Positions 27,552 to 37,016 of a stretch of 37,878 bases of DNA are shown here, one piece after another. The translations under genes were made by a program, and so were the position numbers. Position 1 is the stretch's first letter. Each line of letters starts with the position of its first letter. This DNA is from an uncultured bacterium. GTDB taxonomy: Bacteria; Cyanobacteriota; Vampirovibrionia; Obscuribacterales; Obscuribacteraceae. The DNA lies in contig CAJXZK010000019.1 in the NCBI GenBank assembly GCA_913063055.1, positions 1-37,878 on the forward strand. Reading direction: 5' to 3'. The notes under the pieces were generated by a model. That model saw only the letters and a program-made list of their open reading frames with translations. It was not told where the DNA came from and did not search any database.

Positions 27552-28514
27552 ATGTCTGAACCCGTATCTGAAGTAAAACCGGCCGACTCGAAAGAGGCCA
27601 GGCGCCTGGCTATTCTTAGCTCAAGAGGGCGAAGAGAAGAAGGCGAGGGCTACGAAGAAAAGCCACTGCGACTGCCAGAATGGGTGAAGCGCTCAGTGCT
27701 CAACACTGAAGAAAATCGCGAAACCAGGACAATCTTAAAAGAACAAAAGCTCAACACTATTTGCGAAAGTGGCCGCTGCCCTAACAAAGGTGAGTGCTGG
27801 GCCAAAGGCACAGCTACATTTATGTTGATGGGCGCTCTTTGCACCCGCACCTGCCGCTTCTGTGCAGTCAACAAAGGCACCCCCTCTCCATTAGATGAAG
27901 ACGAACCCGCCCGCATCGCCGAAGCCTCAAAGCAAATGGGTCTAAGGCATGTGGTCTTGACCTCGGTCAACCGCGATGATTTACCAGACCAGGGTGCCAA
28001 TCACTTTGCCCGCACGATCACGGCCATTAAGGACGCCATCCCTGGCGTGGCAGTGGAAGTACTCACTCCTGATTTCCAGGGCCGACAAGAATGTCTTGAG
28101 ATCGTACTGGCCGCCGAACCAGTGGTTTACAACCACAACGTTGAGACTGTACCGCGGCTCTACAAGCAAGTTAGACCGGGCTCCAAATATGACCGCTCTC
28201 TCAATATTCTAAAAATGGCAAAAGAAATTGCCCCCAATATTCCAACCAAATCGGGCTTGATGCTTGGCTGCGGCGAGACCTTTGAAGAAGTCAAGGAAGT
28301 GCTGCGCGATCTGCGCGCTGTCAATTGCGATTTTCTTACCCTTGGTCAGTACTTAAGACCAACCCGCGATCAGCTTCCTGTCAAGCGCTATGTTGAACCG
28401 GCAGAATTTGACGAACTTGGTCAGTACGCCTGGAGTATTGGCTTTAAAATGGTGCATTCTGGGCCATTGGTACGCAGTTCATATCACGCAGAAGAGCTTG
28501 CCAACCAACTTTGA
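27552..28514 (+). CDS. lipA: Lipoyl synthase
   Basis: ICESGRCPNKGECW; LCTRTCRFCAVNKG radical-SAM cluster; TKSGLMLGCGETFEEV; ATG at 27552 preceded by AAGG. Confidence 0.94.
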   Translation: MSEPVSEVKPADSKEARRLAILSSRGRREEGEGYEEKPLRLPEWVKRSVLNTEENRETRTILKEQKLNTICESGRCPNKGECWAKGTATFMLMGALCTRTCRFCAVNKGTPSPLDEDEPARIAEASKQMGLRHVVLTSVNRDDLPDQGANHFARTITAIKDAIPGVAVEVLTPDFQGRQECLEIVLAAEPVVYNHNVETVPRLYKQVRPGSKYDRSLNILKMAKEIAPNIPTKSGLMLGCGETFEEVKEVLRDLRAVNCDFLTLGQYLRPTRDQLPVKRYVEPAEFDELGQYAWSIGFKMVHSGPLVRSSYHAEELANQL

Positions 28515-29893
28515 TTCACCATTTTCTCTATGGCTCTTTCGCAAATGGAGGTAGGGCAATAAGCGACGATACAAGCTTTGCTCCTCCCAGCGCCCCGGAA
28601 GATAATTCGGAGCTGGCTCAAGCACGCCGTTTACTAGACAAAGGGCAGCTAGAGCAATGCCGCGCAGTTATTGCTAATTACTGGCTGCAAAATCCATACG
28701 AGCAAGGCGCTGTAATGCTCTTTAGCGACTTAGTCAAAGCACTGGGTCGAGAAGAAGTGGCAGCCAAGCTTGATAATTTTGCCGCAAAACTGAGCGGTTC
28801 ACTCTCACCATACAAACATCACCAAGAAATATTCGAAGCTGGCTATGCCCTGGTTGAAATTTGCCAACACGAACTGGCAGCCATGTTGCTCAAAGAATTG
28901 CAGCGAGAGCTGCCCGATGACCCGCTAGTAAACTACGAACTGGGCTTCTCGTTGATGTCACTGAAGCGCTTTAAAGAAGCGCGCAAGTATTTTGCTTTAG
29001 CCGTAAACGCCAAAGAAGACTTTGATGCCATGCTCAATTTATGCGTTTGCGAAACCTTAGAGCGAAATCTAGAAGGGGCTCGCCGACTAATTGCTGAGCT
29101 AACTCCTCTAGCCCAAAGTGAGGAAGAGAAATTAGAACTGGCCCACCGCAAAATTGTGCTCGCTCGCTTAGAGAGTCTCGGCAGCAAGAAACAACTAAAT
29201 AGTCGCGATTGGTTATACGCTCTCTATGGCAGCATTTTACTGAGACCAGGTCTAAAAAGTTTAAAGAGTTTCGCCCCAGCCTCAGGCAAGACTGAAGCGG
29301 CTGAATTAAAAGATGACGTCAGCCAAGTAGCCTCGATGCTAGTGATTTTGCGAGGGCTGCTCAGCGGTCTAGCTCTTGAAACTGAAGGAGTAGAATACTA
29401 TTCGCTGCGCTCCAGGCCCATAAGCAATGCCCTTAGTCAGCTAATGGAAGTTGACTACGATGCCTATCGCGGTCCGGACAGACCAGACCAAGTAATTCTA
29501 TTGATGTGCTGGACAACAGACATTCTTGGGCCCCATGCCGCCTTCATCGAAAACTCCATGAAGCGCTCTCTATTTGCTTACGGTCTCAGCCCAGTAGCGC
29601 CACTACCAATAGTGCCAGACATAATTGGCTGTTTAGCCTATGACGTAGTTATGCCGTGGGAAAGCAAACACCAAGAGCCCTCCAATAAAGACATCGCTTT
29701 AATTACCGAGCAAATATACGCCAGGGCCTGTGATCTTGAATCAGATCCAACTCTACTGCGCGAAACTCAAGAAGCGGTTGACTACTATCTAGAAAAGCGG
29801 CATCTGCTAGTGCTAAATAATCCAGAAGCCTTCCCCAATCGCCCTGAGTACACAGCAGAATTACCTGAATTGCCTGACTCGCCAGAAATCTAA
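28511..29893 (+). CDS. TPR-like protein of unknown function
   Basis: 460 aa; helical-repeat segments (DPLVNYELGFSLMSLKRFKEARKYFALAVNAKEDF); start uncertain (TTG at 28511 overlaps the lipA stop). Confidence 0.65.
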   Translation: MIHHFLYGSFANGGRAISDDTSFAPPSAPEDNSELAQARRLLDKGQLEQCRAVIANYWLQNPYEQGAVMLFSDLVKALGREEVAAKLDNFAAKLSGSLSPYKHHQEIFEAGYALVEICQHELAAMLLKELQRELPDDPLVNYELGFSLMSLKRFKEARKYFALAVNAKEDFDAMLNLCVCETLERNLEGARRLIAELTPLAQSEEEKLELAHRKIVLARLESLGSKKQLNSRDWLYALYGSILLRPGLKSLKSFAPASGKTEAAELKDDVSQVASMLVILRGLLSGLALETEGVEYYSLRSRPISNALSQLMEVDYDAYRGPDRPDQVILLMCWTTDILGPHAAFIENSMKRSLFAYGLSPVAPLPIVPDIIGCLAYDVVMPWESKHQEPSNKDIALITEQIYARACDLESDPTLLRETQEAVDYYLEKRHLLVLNNPEAFPNRPEYTAELPELPDSPEI

Positions 29894-30675
29894 TGAATAT
29901 TCTCACCAAGTTTATTCATGCCACTTCTTACGTCACCATTATTCCCATGGCAAGATTATTGCCAGCAAGTTCTGTCAATGAAGAAAGCTTGAACGGCTTA
30001 GCGGTCTACTTACCGGCTGTAGGACTGCTGATCGGGTCAATATTAGCTGCCACTTGTTTGACCTTAGAGACTCTCCACACCGCCAATTTCTTATTGGCTA
30101 CACTGATCACAATTTTATGGCTAACCCTTACTGGCGGCCTGCATTTTGATGGTTTGATGGACACAGCCGATGGTATTTTTTCGCACCGCAGCAAAGAGCG
30201 CATGCTAGAAATCATGCAAGACAGTCGTGTCGGTAACTTTGCTGTAATGGTAGGGGTGGCTGCCTTTGCCTTAAAAATTGCAGCCTTGACGGCCCTACCA
30301 GCCCGCGCCCTTCCCCTTTTTCTACTCTTTGCCCCCTGCTTTGCCCGCCTGGCTGAAACCTTTGCTATCGGGGCCTTTCCTTATGCTCGAGCCGAAGGCA
30401 AAGGCAAAATTTGGCACGATACCATGCGATTTCCCCAAGAAGTTTTCGTGGCAACAGTTCTGCCTTTAGGCTTATTAGCAGGGGTAATGGTACTTTCACA
30501 CGGCACCTTATTGCTGCCGCTAGCGCTCTACTTCGCCATCGCCTGTGGTGTGGGCCTGAGCAGTGCCGCTTATCTCAACAGCCGCCTTGGTGGCCAGACT
30601 GGCGATACCTACGGGGCCGTAGTAGAGCTAACAGAAACAATTTCCTTGACTCTACTGGCTCTGCTCATCAGATAA
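29893..30675 (+). CDS. cobS: Adenosylcobinamide-GDP ribazoletransferase (cobalamin synthase)
   Basis: LTGGLHFDGLMDTADGIFSHRSKERMLEIMQDSRVGNFAV; GGQTGDTYGAVVELTE. Confidence 0.93.
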   Translation: MNILTKFIHATSYVTIIPMARLLPASSVNEESLNGLAVYLPAVGLLIGSILAATCLTLETLHTANFLLATLITILWLTLTGGLHFDGLMDTADGIFSHRSKERMLEIMQDSRVGNFAVMVGVAAFALKIAALTALPARALPLFLLFAPCFARLAETFAIGAFPYARAEGKGKIWHDTMRFPQEVFVATVLPLGLLAGVMVLSHGTLLLPLALYFAIACGVGLSSAAYLNSRLGGQTGDTYGAVVELTETISLTLLALLIR

Positions 30676-31989
30676 CTCTTTTGGCGTATCTGTGCTCTCT
30701 CTGGCAGCAGCCACACCAGGAATCTTGTAGAAGAAGAAAGCAAAGATTGCTACCAACAGCAAGGCATACCACTGCTTAAGGGGAGCTACTGGCAAGAACA
30801 TAAAAGAGACATAGTACAAGTTGCAACACCACCAGGTAGCCAGGCGCAAAAACTTCACCCGAACGGCTTCCACCCCCCAGAGATAACCCTGGCCAGCAAT
30901 GATAGCAAGCAATCCAAGACCACAAAAATCGTAGAAGAGAAAATGGGGTAAAACCAGCGGCAAAACAAATAAGCCCTCTAGCATTACTAGTGCTAAAGCC
31001 GCTCGCTGGGCTCGCACCTCTGCCACAGTGGGTGCGCCGTCACTATTAGATTGGGTCGACACACTAAGCTTGGCGCCATTAAGTATGGCAGTAGCACGCC
31101 AGAGAGCAAACAAACCAATCAAGGCCGCCAAGCCATAGGCCACTAACTTTGTTGCCCCATGTCCAGGAAAAGTCTGGACTATCACCGCCGGTAGTGACAC
31201 CACCATATAGGCGGGAAATTGATAGCCAGCCTTGGCAAAGATGGTATCGGACATTTTAAAACTATTGAGCCATTCCACAAACAGATTGGGGCCGAGGGCA
31301 AATACGGTGGCTAAACCAAACACCAATAAACCGAGAGCAAAGCCAATGGTGGCCTTCGGTCGCTTACTAAAAAACAATGCCCCACAAACAAGTAGAACTG
31401 TCGGCAAGAACTGAGGCTTGAGTACAAGCGCCCCCCAGGCCAGCCCACCAGCCACTTCTTTGCCGCGACTGAGCAGAGCATAGCCTAGTGCCAGAGGCAA
31501 AAGTCCGACCACAATACCAAGGTGACCAATTAGTAAGGTATGAAAAATCGGACAAAACAGGGCGAGCATTGAAAAATACTCGAGAGCCTGAAAACGATCG
31601 CCACGACTAGAGAGCCAAGCCACCAGGGCCAGCACAAAGATTGAGAAAACTTGCCAGGCAATCAGAGCATGCTGTGCCGAGAGGAAAGAAAAGGGCACAA
31701 AGAATAGAGCCATCAAGGGGCTGTACATGTAAACAGCCACATACTGCTTAGGTAAAAAAGTAAGCAGTTGGTGCACATATAGGTTGAATGGGGCTTCAAC
31801 AAAAGAACTGGCACTGGGTGGCGGATAAATATTTTGAGCCAGACCCTGGACCACCATTTTGCCCACAGGATAGAAAGTCATGACAAAATCAGAACCTTGC
31901 ATAATCACTGGTTGCGACACAGCAATAAGGAGCGGCATAAACAGAAGAAAAACAGCCAGTATTTTTAGCAAAAGTGGAACGAGCTGCAC
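30652..31989 (-). CDS. GT87-like (DUF2029) polytopic membrane glycosyltransferase
   Basis: Polytopic; DFVMTFYPVGKMVVQG...YPPPSA near the N-terminus, WGALVLKPQFLPTVLL; 3' end overlaps cobS convergently by 24 nt. Confidence 0.65.
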   Translation of the reverse strand: MQLVPLLLKILAVFLLFMPLLIAVSQPVIMQGSDFVMTFYPVGKMVVQGLAQNIYPPPSASSFVEAPFNLYVHQLLTFLPKQYVAVYMYSPLMALFFVPFSFLSAQHALIAWQVFSIFVLALVAWLSSRGDRFQALEYFSMLALFCPIFHTLLIGHLGIVVGLLPLALGYALLSRGKEVAGGLAWGALVLKPQFLPTVLLVCGALFFSKRPKATIGFALGLLVFGLATVFALGPNLFVEWLNSFKMSDTIFAKAGYQFPAYMVVSLPAVIVQTFPGHGATKLVAYGLAALIGLFALWRATAILNGAKLSVSTQSNSDGAPTVAEVRAQRAALALVMLEGLFVLPLVLPHFLFYDFCGLGLLAIIAGQGYLWGVEAVRVKFLRLATWWCCNLYYVSFMFLPVAPLKQWYALLLVAIFAFFFYKIPGVAAARESTDTPKELSDEQSQ

Positions 31990-32028
31990 CGACTACTACC
32001 TTTTTAATCTTTAGAATGCCCAATTAAT

Positions 32029-32775
32029 ATGCCAGAGCGAAGTTCAAGTTTACCTATAATTCGGCCGACCATATCCATTGTTTTTCCCGCTTACCAGGAA
32101 GAGAAGCGAATTGGCATGACAATGGAGAGCTGGGCCAGCTATCTAGACGCCCATCACCCGGGTTCTGAAGTGGTGGTGGTCACCGACGGTTGCAGCGATA
32201 ACACCGCCAAAGTTGCCTTTGAAACTTTCAAAAGTGAGACCTGCAGCCTGCGCCTGATTGAAATTAGTGAAAACCAGGGTAAAGGCAATGCGGTCAAAGT
32301 GGGAGTAATGGAAGCTCAAGGCACTGTCATAGTCTTTACAGACTCAGACTTGTCATACGAACCACAATTACTAGACCAGTTTCTTGAAAAAATTGAAGAA
32401 GGGGCCGACTTAGTTATTGCCCAGCGCCGCAAGAAAACGCAATATCCTGGTTTGGGCCGCCGCATACTGGCAATGCTCTCCCGATTTCTGGTGGGCAACT
32501 TTGTCGTACCCGGCATCCGAGACACCCAGGCGGGTTTCAAAGTATTCAAGAAAGAAAGCGCCCATCAGCTCTTTCCCCTGGCAAGAACCAAACGTTTTCT
32601 CTTTGACCTGGAAATACTCGTGATCGCTAAAGAACATCACTGCAAAATTGAAAAGGTCTATGTTGATTGGCAAGACCGTGACGGATCGACAGTGCGTATC
32701 TTCATTGATACTTTACGTTCCCTTAGAGACCTGGTCTTGATTTATACTCGCATGTTATTCGGTGCCTATAAATAG
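32029..32775 (+). CDS. GT2 glycosyltransferase (dolichyl-phosphate glucosyltransferase/ALG5-like)
   Basis: ISIVFPAYQEEKRIGMTMESWASYL; VVTDGCSDNT; ENQGKGNAVKVGVMEAQG; FTDSDLSY; DTQAGFKVFKK. Confidence 0.85.
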   Translation: MPERSSSLPIIRPTISIVFPAYQEEKRIGMTMESWASYLDAHHPGSEVVVVTDGCSDNTAKVAFETFKSETCSLRLIEISENQGKGNAVKVGVMEAQGTVIVFTDSDLSYEPQLLDQFLEKIEEGADLVIAQRRKKTQYPGLGRRILAMLSRFLVGNFVVPGIRDTQAGFKVFKKESAHQLFPLARTKRFLFDLEILVIAKEHHCKIEKVYVDWQDRDGSTVRIFIDTLRSLRDLVLIYTRMLFGAYK

Positions 32776-32789
32776 AAAGAGAGTACTCC

Positions 32790-33368
32790 TTGAGCAAAGC
32801 AGGCCAGAAAGGCAAAAAAGACAAGAACGCCACCAGCCCAGAGCGGCTCGTTTTGGCCCTAATTGAGAATGCCCACTTTGCTGAGGCACTAGTGCTACTG
32901 GAAGAACTTAAAGACCAAGAAGAACAAAAAGAAGACAAGACAAAAGCTGGCCTAGACAAAACTGTGTGGCTATACGCCAGCGCCTTAGCTAGCTTTGGTG
33001 CCGCAGGAGCTAATGCAAGAGCAGAAGACCTAGAAAAAGCTAACACTTTTCTTCACCAGGCTTTTGCTGCTAACAACTTTGTTCTTCCTCTAATGGTGTC
33101 ACGGGTAAATGAGGTTTCAAGCAAAACTGCCAGCAAAGCTAAGAAAGCAAGTGCAGCAAAAGCTCTTCTTCCTCCAGCACAACACCAGGCTAGCAAATAT
33201 ATCGATCTCTGGTTTGGTAGCTGGCTACAAACTGAAAATGCCTTTGATTGGCTCGGCAACCAGTTTGTTGAATGGACCAAAGCAACAAAACTTGAGCGGC
33301 TAAAAGCCCAGCAAGAGAAGATGCTAGCCAATAGCAAAAAACTAGACATCGATTTCTTCTTAAATTAG
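32790..33368 (+). CDS. Lys/Ala-rich protein of unknown function
   Basis: 192 aa, TTG start; follows the GT2 gene closely on the same strand. Confidence 0.55.
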   Translation: MSKAGQKGKKDKNATSPERLVLALIENAHFAEALVLLEELKDQEEQKEDKTKAGLDKTVWLYASALASFGAAGANARAEDLEKANTFLHQAFAANNFVLPLMVSRVNEVSSKTASKAKKASAAKALLPPAQHQASKYIDLWFGSWLQTENAFDWLGNQFVEWTKATKLERLKAQQEKMLANSKKLDIDFFLN

Positions 33369-33396
33369 TGTCAATTCAAAACAGTTATAACTTCTT

Positions 33397-34311
33397 TCAG
33401 AACTTCGCTAAGAAGGCTTCTCTAGCAGCTTTGAGAGCAGCTTTAACAGTATTTTGATCGGCAAATGCTTGCTCAACATCAGCAGTGGTGGCATGTTTCA
33501 AATCAACCAGAATCTCACCAAGAAGCTTCTTGCTGCCGCCCTTCTGTACGGCAAATGCCTCGCCAATATGCTCTTCAGTGATTTTCCCACCAGCCTTGAG
33601 GAATTGTCCTAACTGGGGCGTAAACTTAAACTGCAAATCAGAACCAGCAAGCTTAATTAGATGATCTTGATCCAGCACTGTCACTTTGGCACCGCCCAGG
33701 TCACTAACTCCTTTCAGAGTGGGATTCAGTGCTGCCAGTCTTTCCGCTTCAGCTTTGGTGGCAGCTTCGGTAAACCTCTCACCGGTTGTCGCCGCACGGG
33801 ATTGCAGTGTCTTTGCGGCTAATTGGTCAAGGCCTTGGCCGGCCTCACCAACAGCTTCGCGAGGCAATTTAAATAAATCAGTCAAGCCTGCTTCATACTT
33901 TTTAGTGGTGGCAGCCAGGGCTTCCGGCGTGGTTAACGAAGAACCTTTTTCCAAAAGTGGTCGAGCCACATCAGGGATAACAGCACCATCAATAGTTTTA
34001 CGCTGCAGAGCAGGACTTTCAAAAGCAGCCTTAGCACCTTTGAGTTCGGCCGCACCAGCTTCGGCACCAGCCTTGGCTTCCGAAGAAATGATTCTAAAAT
34101 CAGCTTTGCCTTTGAGCAGAGCATACGCTCCAACCACTGCCACTCCAGCCACAACAGCGGCTTCAACTGGATGCTCTTTCACCATTGTCACAGTCTTGTC
34201 GGCGCCAGACTTAACTTTGGATGCTGCTCCGTCATAAGCAGCTTCAAACCAATTTGTCGGTTGACTATGGTGCTCAGGGGCAACCTTATGATCAAATTTC
34301 TCGATGGGCAT
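33397..34311 (-). CDS. Membrane-associated protein with C-terminal MshEN/GspE-N-like helical domain
   Basis: PVEAAVVAGVAVVGAYALL hydrophobic segment; C-terminal LGQFLKAGGKITEEHIGEAFAVQKGGSKKLLGEILVDLKHATTADVEQAFADQ resembles the bipartite MshEN pattern. Confidence 0.6.
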   Translation of the reverse strand: MPIEKFDHKVAPEHHSQPTNWFEAAYDGAASKVKSGADKTVTMVKEHPVEAAVVAGVAVVGAYALLKGKADFRIISSEAKAGAEAGAAELKGAKAAFESPALQRKTIDGAVIPDVARPLLEKGSSLTTPEALAATTKKYEAGLTDLFKLPREAVGEAGQGLDQLAAKTLQSRAATTGERFTEAATKAEAERLAALNPTLKGVSDLGGAKVTVLDQDHLIKLAGSDLQFKFTPQLGQFLKAGGKITEEHIGEAFAVQKGGSKKLLGEILVDLKHATTADVEQAFADQNTVKAALKAAREAFLAKF

Positions 34312-34481
34312 TAACGTTTACCTTAAGCGGAGGGGGTGCAGTGAACGCTTTCAGGGGGGGTGAAATTGAATACTAGCTTGCCAAGAGGCCGGTGTCATCC
34401 GTGGAAGTACGAAGCCGAAAAAGGAACTATTTCACCGGGTCGCTAGTCAGATGGTGAGCACTCGGAGTCAAAATCACGATA

Positions 34482-35300
34482 ATGCTTAATTCCAGACCAA
34501 TGTTTAACTTTAAAACAGGCCAAAACGTCGCTCAAAGCCTACTTGTCGTTGCTCTTTTTGCTGCGGCCTTAACAGCAACGCCCCCAGCGACAGCCCAGAC
34601 AGCGAACAACAAAGTCACTAAAGACCTGGGCAAAAGTACCAGCGAACTAAACTCTCACGCCATTCCCCTAAAACCAATTAGCAGCAAGCAAAAGCAAGAA
34701 AATAGCGAAGCAGCACAAGCAATAAACAAAGTACCGGGGATTCACATAGAAGGCAAAGATCTACAGCCCCCAGCCGAAGACCCCGAAATCAAGGGCTTTC
34801 ATCCAATCAAAAGGCTGATGGCGCCGGTGATTCGCCTGGGTAAGGGAACAGTGCAACTGCAACAGCAAGTAATGAAACTGGAGGGTCCGATTGGGGGCCT
34901 CGAGCCAGCTATGAATAGCCTGGCAATAAAATTGCATAACGTCGGTAGCAGATTAGGCACACTAGATAAACACTTGGTCTGTATGGAAGACCATATAGTC
35001 AATCTTGACACTCAGATGACTGGCATTCGCAATGATTTAGGCCTGATGGAAGCCGATGTCGAGGGCCTCAGCGGCCCCCTACAATCGGTTCTGCAACCGC
35101 TCACCAATGTTCATGGACCACTGGAAGAAATGACCGCTGCCCTGGGCGACATGAAAAGCATGATCACCATGGCACTATTTGCCATCATCGCCCTGACAGT
35201 GGGCATCGTCTTCGGCACTCCTCTAGCAGCGGTGTTCATTTATAAGCACCGCCGCAAAATCTTTCCTTATATGAAAGAGCATGAATTTCCAGTTCTATAA
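34482..35300 (+). CDS. Secreted or membrane-anchored coiled-coil protein
   Basis: Signal-like N-terminus ending ATPPATAQT; helical middle; C-terminal TM MITMALFAIIALTVGIVFGTPLAAVFIYKHRRK. Confidence 0.6.
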   Translation: MLNSRPMFNFKTGQNVAQSLLVVALFAAALTATPPATAQTANNKVTKDLGKSTSELNSHAIPLKPISSKQKQENSEAAQAINKVPGIHIEGKDLQPPAEDPEIKGFHPIKRLMAPVIRLGKGTVQLQQQVMKLEGPIGGLEPAMNSLAIKLHNVGSRLGTLDKHLVCMEDHIVNLDTQMTGIRNDLGLMEADVEGLSGPLQSVLQPLTNVHGPLEEMTAALGDMKSMITMALFAIIALTVGIVFGTPLAAVFIYKHRRKIFPYMKEHEFPVL

Positions 35301-35309
35301 AGCGTCGAG

Positions 35310-35909
35310 CTAAACAACGGCCCAAGGTGCTGCCTTATGGGGTCTGCGCACTTCTTTTAATTGGCAATTGCCAATATGGCCGTGCTCAAGCTGGAGAATT
35401 CTAGCGATGGCATACCACACTCCACCATGAGCAACAATCAAGACCGGCCCAGGATGGGCTAAAGCTTTCTGCAAACCATGACTTACCCTGGTACCAAATT
35501 CAATCTGCGCTTCGCCGCCCGGTGGATCTGAACCAGGCAAGAACAAGTCGGGAAGGTCACTCCAGGAGCGCCGCTCCCAATCACCCAGGTGCCATTCTCT
35601 AAGATCATCAACGGTGACAGTCTCGGCTTGCAAGACATGATTGAGCGATTGAGCTGTTTGCAGCGCTCGAAGCATGGGGCTAACACAAATAGTCTTGACC
35701 CCGATGCAGGCCCTCAAGGCCTCACTCTCAGCTAACTGACGAGCCTGAGCCATACCGGTCTCATTGAGCTCAACATCCCAACCAGAGCCCGCAGCAAGAT
35801 TGCTTAAGTTGGCCTGGGTTTGTCCATGGCGAACGAAATAGAACTTTTCTTCCTCTGACACCAGATGGCTCCTCAAACAACAGCACTCATAGTACGCCAA
35901 GTCCGCCAT
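35310..35909 (-). CDS. Histidine phosphatase superfamily (phosphoglycerate mutase/CobC-like)
   Basis: KFYFVRHGQTQANLSN (RHG motif); VSPMLRALQTAQ; LIVAHGGVWYAIARIL. Confidence 0.85.
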   Translation of the reverse strand: MADLAYYECCCLRSHLVSEEEKFYFVRHGQTQANLSNLAAGSGWDVELNETGMAQARQLAESEALRACIGVKTICVSPMLRALQTAQSLNHVLQAETVTVDDLREWHLGDWERRSWSDLPDLFLPGSDPPGGEAQIEFGTRVSHGLQKALAHPGPVLIVAHGGVWYAIARILQLEHGHIGNCQLKEVRRPHKAAPWAVV

Positions 35910-35958
35910 CTCTAATAATCGCCCGAGCCAGGAGAGGTAAAGCAGTCAACGGCAATTT

Positions 35959-35973
35959 TGACACTCATTCGCA
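35959..35973. promoter_or_regulatory. Weak Fur-like 7-1-7 dyad, site 1
   Basis: TGACACTCATTCGCA; part of a direct repeat with the 36023 site. Confidence 0.3.
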
Positions 35974-36022
35974 ATAAAACCCTTGGCGCCGACAGTCAAA
36001 ACTAAACAGACGAAAGAATATT

Positions 36023-36037
36023 TGACAATCACTTGCA
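36023..36037. promoter_or_regulatory. Weak Fur-like 7-1-7 dyad, site 2
   Basis: TGACAATCACTTGCA; TTTGACAnTCAnTnGCAATAA is shared with site 1. Confidence 0.35.
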
Positions 36038-36072
36038 ATAAGAATAAAGCTGAGATATGCTGACCTTATTGT

Positions 36073-36087
36073 TGAGAGTAATTCTCA
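36073..36087. promoter_or_regulatory. Fur-like 7-1-7 operator, site 3
   Basis: TGAGAGT-A-ATTCTCA, 6/7 dyad symmetry, close to TGATAAT-N-ATTATCA; about 155 nt upstream of the flavodoxin start. Confidence 0.5.
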
Positions 36088-36241
36088 ATAAGACCGCTTC
36101 CCTGTCACCTGAAGGACCTTTTAGCCTCAGGCCCACAGAGAAAAACAAATTTAAAAAACCGTTCCGCTCAGGCGGTGCTATTCACACGTCTTAATACTGC
36201 CGCCACCGGCGGTGCGTCCGCGCACAGCAAAGGAGAAAATC

Positions 36242-36757
36242 ATGGGGAAATTATTCTACGGAACAATGACTGGTAATACAGCCGCAGTGGCAGAAGCAAT
36301 ACAGGCTGCCCTAGCGGATCTCATAGACGAGGTTAGATGTATCGATCGGGCCAAAGCTGACGATCTGAGAGCCTGCGACCTGCTCATATTGGGTGGCTCG
36401 ACCTGGGGCGACGGCGAACTAACCGACGACTGGGCCGACTTTATGCCCCAGCTAGATCAAATTGATTTTAATGGAAAAACAGTCGCCCTATTCGGCGTCG
36501 GCGATCAAGTCAGCTACACCTACAACTTTGTCAGCGCCATGAAGCTTCTCTACGACAAAGTCAAAGAGCGTGGGGCCAGAGTCATTGCCGACAAAATATC
36601 AGTTGCTGGCTTTGAATTTGCCCATTCTGAATCAGTTGTAGACGGAGCGTTTGTCGGCCTGGTAATCGACGAGATGAACGAAGCAGAACTGACTCAAGCC
36701 CGCATTGAGAGCTGGGCTCAAACAGTGAGACAAGAAGCAGCCGTGGCAATAGCGTAA
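36242..36757 (+). CDS. Flavodoxin (long-chain type)
   Basis: MGKLFYGTMTGNTAAVAEAIQAAL (FMN phosphate loop); ILGGSTWGDGELTDDWADF; VALFGVGDQVSYTYNFVSAM. ATG at 36242 preceded by AAGGAG. Confidence 0.92.
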   Translation: MGKLFYGTMTGNTAAVAEAIQAALADLIDEVRCIDRAKADDLRACDLLILGGSTWGDGELTDDWADFMPQLDQIDFNGKTVALFGVGDQVSYTYNFVSAMKLLYDKVKERGARVIADKISVAGFEFAHSESVVDGAFVGLVIDEMNEAELTQARIESWAQTVRQEAAVAIA

Positions 36758-36773
36758 GCAGCGAGGGTAAAAA

Positions 36774-37016
36774 TTGAAAAATTTAGCGATAGAACTACTG
36801 GGCGGGCCCCACGATGGATACTCTATTGACTGTCTCCTAATGCCGCCGCCCTATTTCCTCTTACCAACTACTGGCAAAAACATTGCCTCTGTCTATTATT
36901 TTGAGTGCGTCTGCTTCACTGCCGGCGGAGGCAGACTGAACTATCAATTCAGTGGATATCAGGCCATCACAAGCGCAGAAAGGCAAGAATTAAACAACTT
37001 GCGGAGCCGATCATGA
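36774..37016 (+). CDS. Small protein of unknown function (LLGGPHDG motif)
   Basis: 80 aa, TTG start; stop overlaps the next ATG (ATGA). Confidence 0.5.
   Translation: MKNLAIELLGGPHDGYSIDCLLMPPPYFLLPTTGKNIASVYYFECVCFTAGGGRLNYQFSGYQAITSAERQELNNLRSRS

Noticed and set aside
33686-34237. 183-aa plus-strand ORF
   Set aside because: Antisense to the 304-aa minus-strand CDS; Ser/Ala-rich shadow ORF.
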